Assembly: GCA_030068145.1 (NCBI GenBank)
Contig: JAPJBO010000515.1
Coordinates: 62,001-126,000, forward strand
Source of the DNA: Diplonema papillatum
Taxonomy: Eukaryota > Euglenozoa > Diplonemea > Diplonemida > Diplonemidae
Length of the DNA stretch: 64,000 nucleotides
Direction of reading: 5' to 3'
Shown here piece by piece: positions 1 through 10,955 of the stretch (its first letter is position 1; each line of letters begins with the position of its first letter). The position numbers were made by a program, and so were the translations under genes. Below the pieces are notes generated by a model, which saw nothing but the letters and a program-made list of their open reading frames with translations, ran no database searches and had not been told where the DNA came from.

Positions 1-459
1 CGCGACTGTGTGGCGAAGACCATAGCGAAGCGTCGCTTTTACTTGCTACTGTCCGCGCCCAAGGCTCGGAAGGAAGGGGCATCTTCCGGAAGCCTTTTCT
101 TAACCTCCTCCTCAGAATGCCGGAGAGAGCTCCGGTGTTAACCGCGCGATTTCTCCGTGACGCCTGTCGTCTGCAGCCATGCCGCACTCTTATAGAAACT
201 GATGCATAACCTCCCAGGAATCGTCGTATTTCGACGATTACTCGAAGACGTGCGGTACACGATCTTGCTAAACTCCTCCGCCGTGAAGTCCGTTCCGGGA
301 AGTTGCGCGAGCACATTTTCGTACCCCTGTCACACACACACACAAAGGGCACATCAAGTGTGCTTTGTCCCGGACACCCTCCAAAGTTGACGAGTTAATT
401 TTTCATTGCTCTTACAGTCTAGCTCGTAATTAGTGCGGCTTTAATTCGAGTACATTTTA
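1..459. other. No gene seen
   Basis: No supported gene. The stretch holds a short CA microsatellite near 330-345 and becomes AT-rich toward the transposon boundary at 458/459. Confidence 0.5.
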
Positions 460-684
460 ATTATGTCGTTTTTAATTTTGTCGGGCCCATTTTTCCTGCA
501 TTTTGGACTTAATTACATTTTTCCTGGGTGGGCCTGAGCGAGGCTACTTCCAGACGGTGTGGTACAGTACTCCGCGTCCTGCCGACTCGCTCCAAGGCAG
601 ATGTTGCACCACGAACAAGGGAAAACGCGTCGAAGAAATAAATCTGATATTGATGAAAGAAAAAGGAAGCAAGGCAACAAGTAA

Positions 685-896
685 CATGCAGGGTCAAAAC
701 CTTGTGTCTTTTTGGAAATGGCCAAAAAAAAAATTCTGGAAAAAAAAATGGGGTTTTTGAATTTTAAAATTTTGGAACAAACTCTGCAGAAATTTTCGAG
801 GAAGTTGAGCAATTTTTTTTTTTTCCAAATTTTTTTTTTGGGGGTCATCGGCCCCGCGGGAGCGTTTTAAAAAGACCCAAGGTTCTGACCCTGCAT
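685..896. mobile_element. MITE-like element nested in the pogo transposon
   Basis: A 212-bp segment bounded by about 28-bp imperfect inverted repeats beginning ATGCAGGGTC at the left and ending GACCCTGCAT at the right. The ends continue inward as AACCTTGTGTCTTTTT against AACCTTGGGTCTTTTT. The interior is A/T homopolymer-rich and has no ORF. A single end of the same family recurs at 38096. No clean target duplication is visible, so the superfamily is undecided. Confidence 0.65.
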
Positions 897-909
897 GGTA
901 AACCCGGAC

Positions 910-2579
910 CTAGTCGATGTTTGCAAGAGACCTTCGTGGATGTGTCCACATGGCCAAGAGACCTTGCGGCTTTACCTTCGAGCAGCTTAGCCTCCCTCGG
1001 TGCGCTGCAACGATCTCATCTCGTGTCGGACAAATTCGCTTGGGACGACCGAAAGATCTTACCAGTACAAAACGACCTGCTTCGTCGCCCCCAGATGGTC
1101 TGGCACGTTTTCTCGTACTCTGAGGTTGGGTGGGAATGGTCTCTGCTGCATGCTCTTCGGGCTGGGAAGGCACAACGAGTTGTGGTTCGTCAGTTGCTTT
1201 CTGACCGTCCACAGGGACTTCAGCATCTTCTTCGAGGTTCGCCAGTTCGCAGTACTGGTCGTAGAGGATTGTAGTGGATTCCGGAGGCGGCTCGTTGAAC
1301 ACAGCCCGCAGAATACCCGCAGCTGTCCACGACTTCACGACAACCTCTGCCGAGGTTGTATCGATGGCTTCGGCAAGGTAACGGTATTTACGGTCACGAC
1401 GAACCTTCAGCCTTCCGTCGAGCAGTTGCTTGGTCGCATCACCTGCGTCGCTGGTGGTGAATAGCTCTTCGATGTGTGCACCCCAAGCCTTCTTGGCCTT
1501 CTGCTTGATGCATGATATGATGAACATATCGGCCGGCTGAAAGCAGTGAGTCTGCTTCTTGGGGATCTGAACAATTGAGATGTTCTCACAAGCCAAGCCC
1601 ACCTCTTCAGTAACATGCTGCGTCGCAGCGTCGAGGATCAGGACGGCCTTGTGTGTTGTTGGTAAACTGTGTTCGACGCGGATGCGAGCCACTACGATTT
1701 TGAACTCGCTCAACCATTCCGCGAACGTTGCCTGGCATTGGAAGTGGGATCGTTCGGAATGTTGCTGCATGATTTTGGCGTGAGGCTGGCCTTCTGGAAC
1801 GGCATGAACAGCAGTGGTCTTTCCTTGCCAGATCAGCTGCATCAGGTGAATCTGGCCGTCGGCGGAGCTCAAGACAGAGCAGGTGAATCCCATCTTGTTG
1901 CTCGCCACCGCGATGTTTTTCTTCTCACCTCTTTTAACGCGTTCCCACGTCCACTGCTGGTTGCTGTTGTCCAAATGCACGAAGAATTCGTCCATGTTGA
2001 ACAGGAGGGCTTTACAGCCCACGTCAGTTTGCGACAGTTCTTTGTAGAACAGTGCACCATCATCCCTGATCTGTTTTGCAGAGACGGTGCGGTCCGTTGT
2101 GGCCTTGCGAACGCGGATTCCCATTCGTGCCATCTCCGCCTTGGCCCATGACACGCTGAAGAGCAGCACTCGGTCCTGTGAAACCAGCATTGGCCGACTA
2201 CGTCCAACAACACCCCGGGCAACACAAGCAAAGATGTAAGCTGAGATCGGAGCACCTGTCCGACGAATGGTGTCGAAGACCCGACCCATTCTTCTGCTAG
2301 GAGTATGTGTTTCGGCCCACGTGTCTCTGGTTGAAAGTAGCGGCGGTGCTCTTCCCAGAACTTCTTCCAGCGCTGGACAACACGTTCACCCACCTTGTTG
2401 TCCGGATGGAGGCCGTTCCAGCGCCGGGCTGCTTGAGCAGCCGATGTTTGTCGTGCCATGTCGGTGAGTGCTTTGATGTCATCTGGGGCAAGTGTTGAAC
2501 GGGTCTTTGTTGCTTTCGTCACTTCGTTGGCGTGGGTCTTTGCAGCTTTGATGTCAGGTGGTTCGGTGAAGCGATCCAT
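910..2579 (-). pseudogene. pogo-like transposase (DDE superfamily), frameshifted
   Basis: The protein would start at 2579 with a basic N-terminal part (residues about 1-95) containing a helix-turn-helix-like segment with WNGLHP and VQRWKKFWEEH. The frame breaks near 2285-2300. The rest continues in another frame from about 2289 down to the stop at 910. In that part the catalytic acidic residues expected of the CENP-B/pogo DDE domain are visible: the first D in NMDEFFVH, the second in LILDAATQH, the third in HCFQPADMF, where pogo proteins have a Q-P-D motif. A charged, proline-rich tail ends the protein. Restoring one frame needs a 1- or 2-nt change, so this is a recent pseudogene or, less likely, a programmed frameshift. 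It mobilised the surrounding element by cut-and-paste at TA sites (family knowledge). Confidence 0.85.
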
Positions 2580-2756
2580 TCTTCTTTTTTGCCGGTGTTG
2601 GCCTCGATTTCAGGGTTATCCTGGAGTGGAGGTTGGTGATGTGTTTAGCTGGAAACATGACCATGTGTTGTCGGAGTTAATTTTGTCGACTTTAATTATG
2701 TCGTTTTTATTTTTTTCGCCCGACCAAATCCGACATAATTAAAAACGACATAATTA

Positions 2757-3641
2757 CCGCCTGCACTGTATCAAATTTCGTCCCGAGCCCGTTAAACGTG
2801 TTCTCGACTCAGATAGCCTCAAAGTAGTGTGTCCGCTCAAACCTCCGGCATTGTACTTGTACACCCAATCGAAATGCTGGTGAGCTGTTGCAGGAATCTG
2901 ACCGGGCATGACGACAAACAGGCAGTCCCAGCACGGTGTCGAGCGCAGGGCTCGAGCTCAGATGTTGCCGTCAGCTTGGTTTCCGGCTCCTTCCAAGATG
3001 AACTTCCTTGCGTCGATGACATCTTGCTGCCAGTCACGTGGGGTCCCTAGCAGGGACGTCTGCGCTGTGTTGCGTAGCGCAAAAGACTTCGGTTCTGAAA
3101 ACCAAAGCGTAGCAAGCAGCTCGGCGAAACTTCGCTCTTGTTGCTGTCAGTATTCAAGCGTGCAGCGGGGGATCGGCGTTGGACGATGGCCTTGTTTGTT
3201 GACGCCCTTGCGTTCCGTCAGCAACGTCGCCACAGGAAGTCCATCAAGGCTGAGCAAGAACTTTGTCAGCTTTTGGAATGGGGTGCGGTCCTTTTTGTAC
3301 AAGCGCACGAAGCCGATTTGGGTAGTAGGTGATCATACGATTGAACAGGATCACCCACGACTTGCACTGGCAAACAGTCCACACGACTGAAGGAGCGGTC
3401 TAGCCGTGGTTTCGCGTTCATATCGGCGTTACTTTTCGGCTTTTCCCAATCTCAGTAGCGAACGATTCTTTACGTGGACTGTTACCGCCGCCATTCGAGA
3501 TCATGTTGTATGTCGAGGCGACGAAGCCATGCCAGATTAGCTAGTCCGCGGACGTCACTAGAGCGGAGTGCGTTGCCCTGTTTCCCCCCACGAACCCGTG
3601 TTTCCATCGCCCAGCCGTGCGGATACTGGGAGGTCCCTCAA
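2757..3641. other. Intergenic, no supported gene
   Basis: Several medium ORFs overlap on both strands here, but none shows a domain I recognise and all are interrupted. A decayed coding remnant on the minus strand is possible (about 3090-3380, reading LLSLDGLPVATLL in one frame) but cannot be identified. A short segment around 3585-3650 recurs inverted at about 9365-9440. Confidence 0.4.
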
Positions 3642-4290
3642 TTTCCCCCTTTTCGACGTTGCTGTTGACTAACGGTTAGGTCGGACCCTTCCCCGGTGAA
3701 CATCCCATGAAAGTAACAGCGTTGACTCAGGCCGATGCGGGCTACATGGCAACCCCTGCTCAACATGTATGCACGCGGGGGGCCCAGGGCCGCATTCACT
3801 GCGAATGTGTTCGTAAAGAGAGTAAAAGAGTGAAAGAGTACGTACAGTAGTGAGTAGAGAAGAGAACGAGTGCAAAAGAACGGAGGTAGCACACCAGCGG
3901 AGGCCACCGCAAAAGTATTCCTTACCTTTCCTTATCCCAGGGCTTACGCTCCGTTTTCGGTCTCAGAGAAAATACGTGTGGACCACGTGTGGGCGCTTAA
4001 GGTTCGAGGGGAAAAAAAACCTTTCCCCTTATGTGCGACGGCAAAGAAAATAGTGTCGCTACTGACTTGGCGACACCTGGCTGTGCGGCCTTGACCACTA
4101 TAGTGGGCCTAGACTCCCTGCATGTGGACCAATAAATCAAAATCCACATGTGGTACCTGTGGATCCACACGTGGGGGAACAAAATTAACGTGTGGAAATC
4201 CACACGTTCACACGTGGAGCGTAAGCCCTGCCTTATCCCTCAAAAGCAGCACCAATACCAACGGCCCCCATCCATCCCTTGGAGAAATTT
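3642..4290 (+). repeat. Dispersed repeat I, copy 1 (single-unit form, carrying a hAT MITE)
   Basis: From CCCTTTTCGACGTTGCTG at 3642 this sequence is shared with 22078-22715 and in part with 26936-27045. Here it contains only one copy of the 46-bp unit (around 3713-3758) that is amplified sevenfold at 22142-22463. It is split by the MITE at 3938-4230; sequence on both sides matches the uninterrupted copies. Confidence 0.8.
3938..4230. mobile_element. hAT-type MITE with 8-bp target duplication
   Basis: A 293-bp element with perfect 15-bp terminal inverted repeats CAGGGCTTACGCTCC (3938-3952 and 4216-4230). It is flanked by the direct 8-bp duplication CCTTATCC (3930-3937 and 4231-4238). CAGGG ends and 8-bp duplications are the hallmark of hAT elements (family knowledge). 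The interior has no ORF and is packed with CACGTG-type palindromes (CCACACGTGG, CCACATGTGG). Paralogous unoccupied sites at about 22675 and 27000 confirm the insertion. Confidence 0.92.
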
Positions 4291-5152
4291 CTACCGTGTA
4301 CGAACCAGGTTTTCAGCTTCCCCGTGCGCGGCACCGGCGGTGATTTAACTCCAACTCGGTGTCACACGCGCAGCAAATAGATGCAGTTTTCTTTTAAAGC
4401 TGGGACAGCCTTTTCGCACTGGCCCTTCGTTGCGAAATCATGCCCCCCCCCCCCCCCCTCCGCAAAAAAAAAAAAAAAAAACAGAGTAGGAAGAAAAACA
4501 CAAGAAACAACACAACCCCCACAAAAGTTCAAGCGAACTTTAACTCTAAAAACATACCACGTCACCCGAGAGACGTTAAAACCCCCGGAGCTTCAAGCGA
4601 ACATTTCACTCTAAAACAAACTATTACTCTAAAAAATCATCACGCGAGAACCACCTGTCAGCAACTAAGTGATACCTGTTGGCAACCAACAAGAACCTGG
4701 GGTCACCACAACACACAACAATATGCTGGCTTAGGCATGATCCGAACGATCGTCTTGGGTTGGCATTGCGTTCTGCAAAGTGCACCCCTTCCGGACGGCG
4801 GGGAGGTTGTCCGGGGCGCAGAAAGTCTTTTTGGGGGAGTCTGTGGATCAAACTCGAGAGTGTTACGGCTACCAGCATGGGAAACCTGGCGCTCCTTTCC
4901 TAGGTACACATTTTTAACCCTTTACGGACGGGGGACATATATTTATGTCGAAAAAAGCCAGAACCCGAGCTGGAATCGGACACTGCGCCTCCAGAGCAGA
5001 GGCATGTCAAAAAGGATCAACGTTTACTGCTGTGAAGAGACGTGTTACGACACCCTTCTAGACGTGTGTAATAAATTGTCATCCCCCAAATTACAAAAAA
5101 ACGAAGGGTGACAATTGCAAACGTCGTCTGGAGGTGACGATTGCACACGCCT
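4291..5152. other. Intergenic mosaic with homopolymers
   Basis: Contains a poly-C tract followed directly by poly-A (about 4442-4485) and partial tails of dispersed repeat A (near 4530-4635, with the signature GCGAAC...ACTCTAAAA). No coding region is supported. Confidence 0.5.
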
Positions 5153-5350
5153 GGGTATATGGACAATGGCCGAAACCACGGTCAACAACAACAAGTACAA
5201 CAGCAACAAGATACCCACAGATACTCCTCTTACCTCGTGTAGCCACCACCCTTAAATACACGCAGAGCATGAAGGACATCTTCCCATATTGCCAAACGTC
5301 ACCCGGAGACTCTAAAACCCGGAGTTTCAAGCGAACTTTCACTCTAAACA
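5153..5350 (+). repeat. Dispersed repeat A, copy
   Basis: Runs from GGACAATGGCCGAAACCAC to the family tail TTTCAAGCGAACTTTCACTC-TAAA. It shares internal blocks with 5911-6177, 12825-12966 and 29668-29920: TACCTCGTGTA, GGACATCTTCCCATA, then CACCCGGAGAC-TCTAAA. No ORF; a non-autonomous dispersed element. Confidence 0.75.
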
Positions 5351-5910
5351 CTAGTATGGCGCTTTCTTTTGTGACGAGCGGAACTCGCCTGCTTTTCTTT
5401 CTTTTATAAAACAAAACTACGCATTTCTTTGGTAAGTTCCGTGTAGCACGCTGCCAACTATTAATTTTGAGTACCAACAAATGCGTTGTCAACTCGAGAA
5501 AGAAGAAAACCACAAACACCAACCCCACTGAACACTATTTTTTTTTTTTTTTTTTTTGGTAGGAAAAGAAACTTGTTTCTTTGAAGACTGATAATAATCC
5601 GAACGACAGGTTTGCCGCTCCAATCCGTCCAGAGTAACAAAGTAGCTTGCTTCATGTGGTCAGCAGCACCACTTCATGTGGTCAGCAGCAAGATTAGCAG
5701 CTTTCTGGCTTCACCTTTTACTCCAACCATACGGCGCGCGGCAAGCAGAGCAGGAGCGGTGGACGAGAGTGACGCACAAGCACAGGAGTGAGGATTTTAT
5801 TATTGCGAAACAGGAGCAAACAAACCAGGGATTTTAGTCAGGGGGCTGTTTCCGAACTGGCTTTTGGCCTGGAACCAAACAACCTGCGCAAACCATAAGC
5901 AGTACCACAA

Positions 5911-6177
5911 ATCCACGAAAAGAGACGGTCATACGGTACCAAGAAGACAGACAGTCACCTACTGCGGCACCATACTGAGGAGGGCCTACCGTAAGTAAGG
6001 TATGTGGACAATGGCCGAAACCACCAACGACCAACAACCAAGGTACCCACCGTTCCTCTTACCTCGTGTAACCACCACTCTTACGACACTCAGAGCACAA
6101 AGGATATCTTCCCATAACGACGAAGGTCACCCGGAGACTTTAAACCCCGGAGCTTCAAGCGAACTTTCACTCTAAAA
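5911..6177 (+). repeat. Dispersed repeat A, long copy
   Basis: Longest form of the family together with 29668-29920. It starts with GAAAAGAGACGGTCATACGG, contains AGGAGGGCCTACCGTAAG, and ends with the conserved GGTCACCCGGAGACTTTAAA block and the AAGCGAACTTTCACTCTAAA tail. No ORF and no clear terminal inverted repeat. Confidence 0.78.
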
Positions 6178-7977
6178 CCCGGGGAAACCGGGAATATGGC
6201 ACAGCAGAAAGAATCCCTGACTCAACCTCTCCCCCCCCGCAAAACCAAAAGTGGCGCATAATACGCGATTGGATGACAGTACGCCACAAAAAATGGATCT
6301 GGCGCTTCCTTCAAACATGTTTGTTCATCTAACGAGTGAGGACAGCACGCTGCCATCGATCGGGTTTTGTTCTTGACAAATTGCATTTGTTAGACAAACG
6401 CAGGTTGGCTCGTCGATGCCTCGGAGAGAGCTTTAGCTCCAGCTTGCTGCTGAGGCTGGACTGCATCGTGTAGCAACCGCGTAGCACCCCTGGGACATTG
6501 AAGTCCTGCACCCGATAAAAGTCACACCCCGACAGAAAATTGCGATCCGATGACAATCACACAACCATCTTCCGACAGAAATCGTCTTCCGACACCCCGA
6601 AATTCGTCGTGTTTTGACCCCACCCCATATTCCAACATGAGAAGTCATACACACCTGTCACCCACCCCCCTTTTTTTTCCCCTCCATCTTTCCCCAGAAG
6701 ACTTGATGCTAGCATCAAACATACGGTGGGGGACAAATATATATTGAGCGTTTTGACCTGTTTGCATAGGTTGAACCGTTTCCAAAATTACTCTTTGGCA
6801 GAAGCCACATATCTACGTATGTGAAGGCCACCCAAAGGACTTGGCTTAACAACAAACGAACAGCAAGCTGCGTCTTTCTTTCACCGACAATCGCAAGGGC
6901 TGAGAAGTTCTCGCTCTTTGATTTGCGCACAGCTCGATCGCGACACCCCGTCAGTAAAAGTAAAAGGACCGATACGAGCTGCATGGCAACCCCATGGGGG
7001 GCCCAAGACTAAATTCCAAGTGAATTTCTTCTTGGTGTCGGTCGCAACACTTACAAACTTGGGTAGCCGTACTTAAGTGTGTAATCATACCGCATCCCTC
7101 ATACTACCCGCCTCACAGCCTCGATGGTCAACTGGAGACCCTAAACCACCGGGCCTCTAAGCCACATAAACGCTAAAATATTCCGACAAGTGCTGAAAGC
7201 CCTTCCCCACAGTCCAGAACGAACACGGGGCAAAGGCGCAACTTCACACAGGAACATGATGCGACGTAAGTTCGCCCCAGCGAAACGAGCAGGACCCAAA
7301 ATCAGCGCGGAAACTCAAAGCCGACTGGTTACCTTCGCGAGGAGAGGGAATACCGTTAGACAATGAGTACGGTCGCCTTGAGGACGACACCCCGAACGCA
7401 AAGCAAGGGGAGCAGTGCGAACTTGGTCAGACCAATTGCTTTTAAGGCGGTATTCTGATTCACGACGCGAGCGCGGGAAAGTAACGCGGGAGAGGAAATA
7501 CTCGGTGGCACCGCGGCGCCAGGGGCGAAACCAACACAAACTGCAAAAAAGTAGGGCCCTGAGAGTCCTGAAAGCTTCCCTTGCTCGGGTGTTTTGCAGC
7601 CATTTCTTCAGGCCTTTTCGGAATTCTTGGGATGCTTTAGGGTATCTGTGGGAGTTGAGTCGTTTTCTGTACCCGCGTGAAGCGTTTCAAGGGTCAACCC
7701 TTCCTTCAAAAAGAGACGACATCCGGACATGGTCAGCAGGATTGTCAATGTGTCACCACTTCAGATCCTGCATCCGTCTCGGCCCGCCTGAGAAAGAACT
7801 CAAACCCAAGCATTTTCTTTTGTTGCCTTCGTTGTTGTAGACCTATATCCGGATATTACCTTCCCGCCCCACCCCCATTTTTGCGAGAGCCGACATCGAA
7901 GAACAGAAAAACTTAACGCGAAACAGTCCACAAAAGTAACAAAGAAACATACTCGTGTTATCCCGGTCGCACGGTGG
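6178..7977. other. Intergenic, no gene seen
   Basis: A low-information mosaic. A diverged repeat A tail lies at about 7125-7176, and a palindromic TTGATGCTAGCATCAA-type motif near 6700 recurs at about 54180. No supported ORF. Confidence 0.45.
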
Positions 7978-7978
7978 A

Positions 7979-8137
7979 GTCCAGCCTCAGAACGCTGGAG
8001 TTGAAGCTGGGGTTAAAAGGCGCGTGCCACACCCGCGTTTCGGGTGTGCATTCACGTTGGTTGTATTCCACCCGCTTTTTTGGGTGTGTTTACGGCACAC
8101 CCTCTTTTTAACTCCAGCTTCTGAGGCGGGGCTCCGC
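7979..8137. mobile_element. MITE of the GCGGGTGT family
   Basis: About 159 bp with inverted ends GCCTCAGAA-GCTGGAGTT (left) and AACTCCAGCTTCTGAGGC (right), enclosing inverted GCGGGTGTG/CACACCCGC blocks. Relatives or single ends occur at about 11120-11440, 26695-26755, 28845-28945, 42305-42380, 54765-54855 and 57000-57030. No ORF; mobilised in trans if a transposon at all. Confidence 0.7.
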
Positions 8138-8139
8138 AA

Positions 8140-8400
8140 ACCGTGCGAAGAAAAAGAAGAAAGAGGCCGCACCTGGTCTAGGAACGTGGCGGTCAACCAC
8201 AGCTTGCAAGGCCTGAGTCGGAGGCAGCACAGAGCTACAACCCCGTCCGCTCTGCCCTGTGGCTGACCGTCTCGACGAGCTTGTGAGAAGCGCGAGCGCC
8301 AAGCCCAAAAGTGCGCCACGCCTTGATGCTTTAGTTTGGGTAATTGGTAGCCACTTGACCCGTAAGCCCGTGGCTCTGCAGTACCGCCGAACACGTAAGC
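8140..8400 (-). repeat. Dispersed repeat G, copy 1 (inverted relative to 40735-40990)
   Basis: The segment with the blocks GCTTTAGTTTGGGTAATTGG and GTGGCTCTGCAGTACCGCC reappears in reverse complement at 40735-40990 with the same block order. Non-coding. Confidence 0.7.
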
Positions 8401-8530
8401 GGCAGGATCCGAGCTAGCGGCAGCAAGCTGCGGCAGGATCCTAGCTGCTGCGGCAGGATCCGAGCTGGCGGCAGCAAGCGGCGACAGCAAGCGGCAAGCG
8501 GCGGCAGGATCCTAGCGGCAGCAAGCTGCG
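8394..8530 (+). repeat. GGATCC-containing short tandem repeat
   Basis: Irregular repetition of GCGGCAGGATCC(G/T)AGCT alternating with GCGGCAGCAAGC. Low-complexity; no gene. Confidence 0.7.
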
Positions 8531-10261
8531 CTGTGATAGGCAGCAGCATGCAGTTCGATTGCACATCCCTTCCAGGAAATAGGGCGGCTCAATAACAGTA
8601 AACCGCTGAAAATCAGAGATTATCCTGCATGGTTAAAAAATTTTTTTTTTGGAACAACATACCACGCTAGACATGTCAGTACAAAAAAGAAAGCTGGCAG
8701 CGTTGGATCCTGCCATGTAAAGATACAAAACAGGTCCTTCGCACACACACGTGCTCAACGACGCCTTTTCTTTTTTCACAAAAACCTTGCAAGAACTTGC
8801 ACTCTAAAAAAAAAAAGTTCTCAAAACAGGCCGGTTAAAAAAGATTTTTTTTTTACAGGAGTTTCTGGTGAAAAGTTTTTTGTGCTTGCAAAGCCAGTGA
8901 AGTACGCAGAACTGACGGCCGCGCAGCAGAGTTGGCCACCGTGCTTGCGAATGTGCGGAGTAGCCCCCGCCCCCCAGGCAGACTCGGAACACCTGCCCAG
9001 GGAATGGGAGAAGCTACTTCGCCTGCTGGAGACGCTGCATCTCTTCTTCGTGGAGGTCCTGACAGCACGACACGGAGGCTAGAGGAGCCGCAAGTAGGGT
9101 CTAGAACAAAGTGGCGAAGCAGCAACATACCAAGCTTACAGACCATCAAAAAAAACCTCGCTCAACGTGGAAACCTTTCTGGCCATGCTACAGACTTTTT
9201 AACCATGATTTCCCCGAATTTCGGGGATTAGAGTAACCCCTGCTGAAAAATACAAACAGAATGGGCCGACAGAAAAGGGCATTCGCGCACTCACAAGCGT
9301 GGCCCTGTCGTGCGTGACATTTTCTCCTCGGTGGTGCACGTCAATTAGCAAGCAACCCCCTGGAGGGGGCGAGGGGAATTCGAGGACCTCCCAGTATCCG
9401 CACGGCTGGGCGCTGGAAACACGGGTCCTTGGGGGGCACAATCGTGCACTCAGGCGGACAACGTCCTTGCTTCCATTGGCTTGACGTGGTTAAACGGGTT
9501 CTTAGCGGTTCTCTTTTGAGTTTCGTCTAAGGCCTCGTTGCGCGGGATCAATAGGGACTGCCGGGGTCGTACGTACTCCTACGTCAGAGGTGAAACTTAG
9601 ATCGTAGGAAGACGAACTTCTGCGAAAGCATTCGACAAGGTTTTTCGATGCACTTCCCTTCCAGGAAACAGGGGTGGACTGCCTCAATAACAGTACAAAC
9701 GCAGAACATAAAAACCCAAGCCAAACTGAAAGGGAGACGTGCCAATCCTTGAGGATGCAGCACAGCCCGATCCTGATTTACTGTAAAGGGATTTGAGGTT
9801 AAGGCACACCCGAAAGATAGTGAACTATGCCTGGATAGGACGAAGCCGGGGAACCCCCACGGGGGATTGTTTTCGTCACTCACTGCAGACTGTTGACGCC
9901 CTTTTTTCCACACCGGAATCATCATGTTTCAAACCCCCGATTGACGGTACCTGGAAGCACCCAGAGGGTGTCGGTGGTACGAAAGGTGCAGTTGCCCACA
10001 CCCAACCGGCAGTACGGTGTTAGGCACATATCCGTTCCAAGCACGTTCTTGCAAACCCACCCCCCCCCCCCCCCCCCCCGGCAACAAATATATATAAATA
10101 ACCGCCGGTCCTGAGAAGGCCGATCACGGTCGACGAGCCGGGGACGGGGGATCCAGGGCTAGGGATCCATCGGCGCTCTAAACGCTGGACCCAGAGATGC
10201 TACCTTCCCGCACAACTTTGCTGTTTTGCTGTCCCCCCCGAAGGTATCCTCTGAAGAAGCG
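8531..10261. other. Intergenic mosaic, no gene seen
   Basis: A/T and C homopolymers (for example 8637-8650 and the C tract at 10063-10080). One end of dispersed repeat B lies at about 10020-10055 (CCGTTCCAAGCACGTTCTTG). No coding region is supported. Confidence 0.45.
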
Positions 10262-10326
10262 GGTGTTTGTGTATGTGTGTGTGTGTCTGTGTGTCTGTGT
10301 GTGTGTGTGTGTGTCTGTGTGTGCCC
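10262..10326 (+). repeat. (TG)n microsatellite
   Basis: Interrupted TG/TCTG dinucleotide run of about 65 bp. Confidence 0.9.
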
Positions 10327-10683
10327 TTGTTTCACGAGAACGTCTCTGCCACTTGAGTCCTTTCCATGCGTAGCCTGTGGATTCCTCACCAGTATGAATG
10401 GGTGCTTCGAAGCAGCAGCCCGCCCTGGGCCAAGTTCATGGTTTTTGACGTCCTGCGTGTATCCAATCCCTGGGTCAGGCTTGGCTGGCCTATTGACCGA
10501 CCAGTGCAGTACAGGAAGCGTTTGGGCAGATCGATTGTGGCAAAGTGCAATGCTGTGCGCGTGGAGTACACAGTCTATGCAACCAACAGGGACCACCAGA
10601 GGGTGTAGATTGCATACCCCACATGCACAGCGTCGTACTTGGCCAGAATCTTTCTGCCTAAAACATCCCCTCCCCCTGGCAGG

Positions 10684-10955
10684 TTAACTGCTTGCTCAGA
10701 CACGGTTGTAGGGGCCTTCTCCCCGTGACGGATTCGCTTGTGCTCTAGTAGCACGGGTGGTCCTGGCTGTGACGAGCTACGAACAGCCGCCTGACAAACC
10801 AGACTCACACCGCTGTTCTGTCTGCAGACACTCAGGTTCCGCGCTGATGACGGTCCGCCTTCTGTGTCCGTGGCTTAACGGACTGAAACACGGCGCAGAC
10901 GGGACCAGTGCGGTGTTGAGCACACACCCATTCCAAGCACGTTCTTGCATTCCCC
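10684..10955 (+). repeat. Dispersed repeat B, copy
   Basis: Runs from the GCTCAGACACGGTTGTAGGG block through GTCCTGGCTGTGACGAGC to the end CCAAGCACGTTCTTGCA, followed by a C tract. Near-identical copies lie at 47618-48059, 50205-50575, 55063-55233 and 59838-60056, with a shorter one at 26753-26923. No ORF; non-autonomous. Confidence 0.8.

Larger units (their letters stand above)
460..2754 (-). mobile_element. pogo / Tc1-mariner-type DNA transposon with TA target duplication
   Basis: The ends are terminal inverted repeats of about 25 bp (460-484 and 2730-2754), both reading ATTATGTCGTTTTTAATT from outside inward and differing at one position in 25. A TA dinucleotide flanks each end (458-459 and 2755-2756), the expected target duplication of Tc1/mariner/pogo elements. 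The 2,295-bp element encodes one transposase on the minus strand, now frameshifted, and carries a second small element at its left side. A further direct copy of the end sequence lies just inside the right end (about 2690-2710). Boundaries are seen directly; present activity is unlikely because of the frameshift. Confidence 0.88.

Noticed and set aside
2908..3390. 160-codon ORF right of the pogo element
   Set aside because: No domain; both strands are partly open here and no splice or start context supports it.
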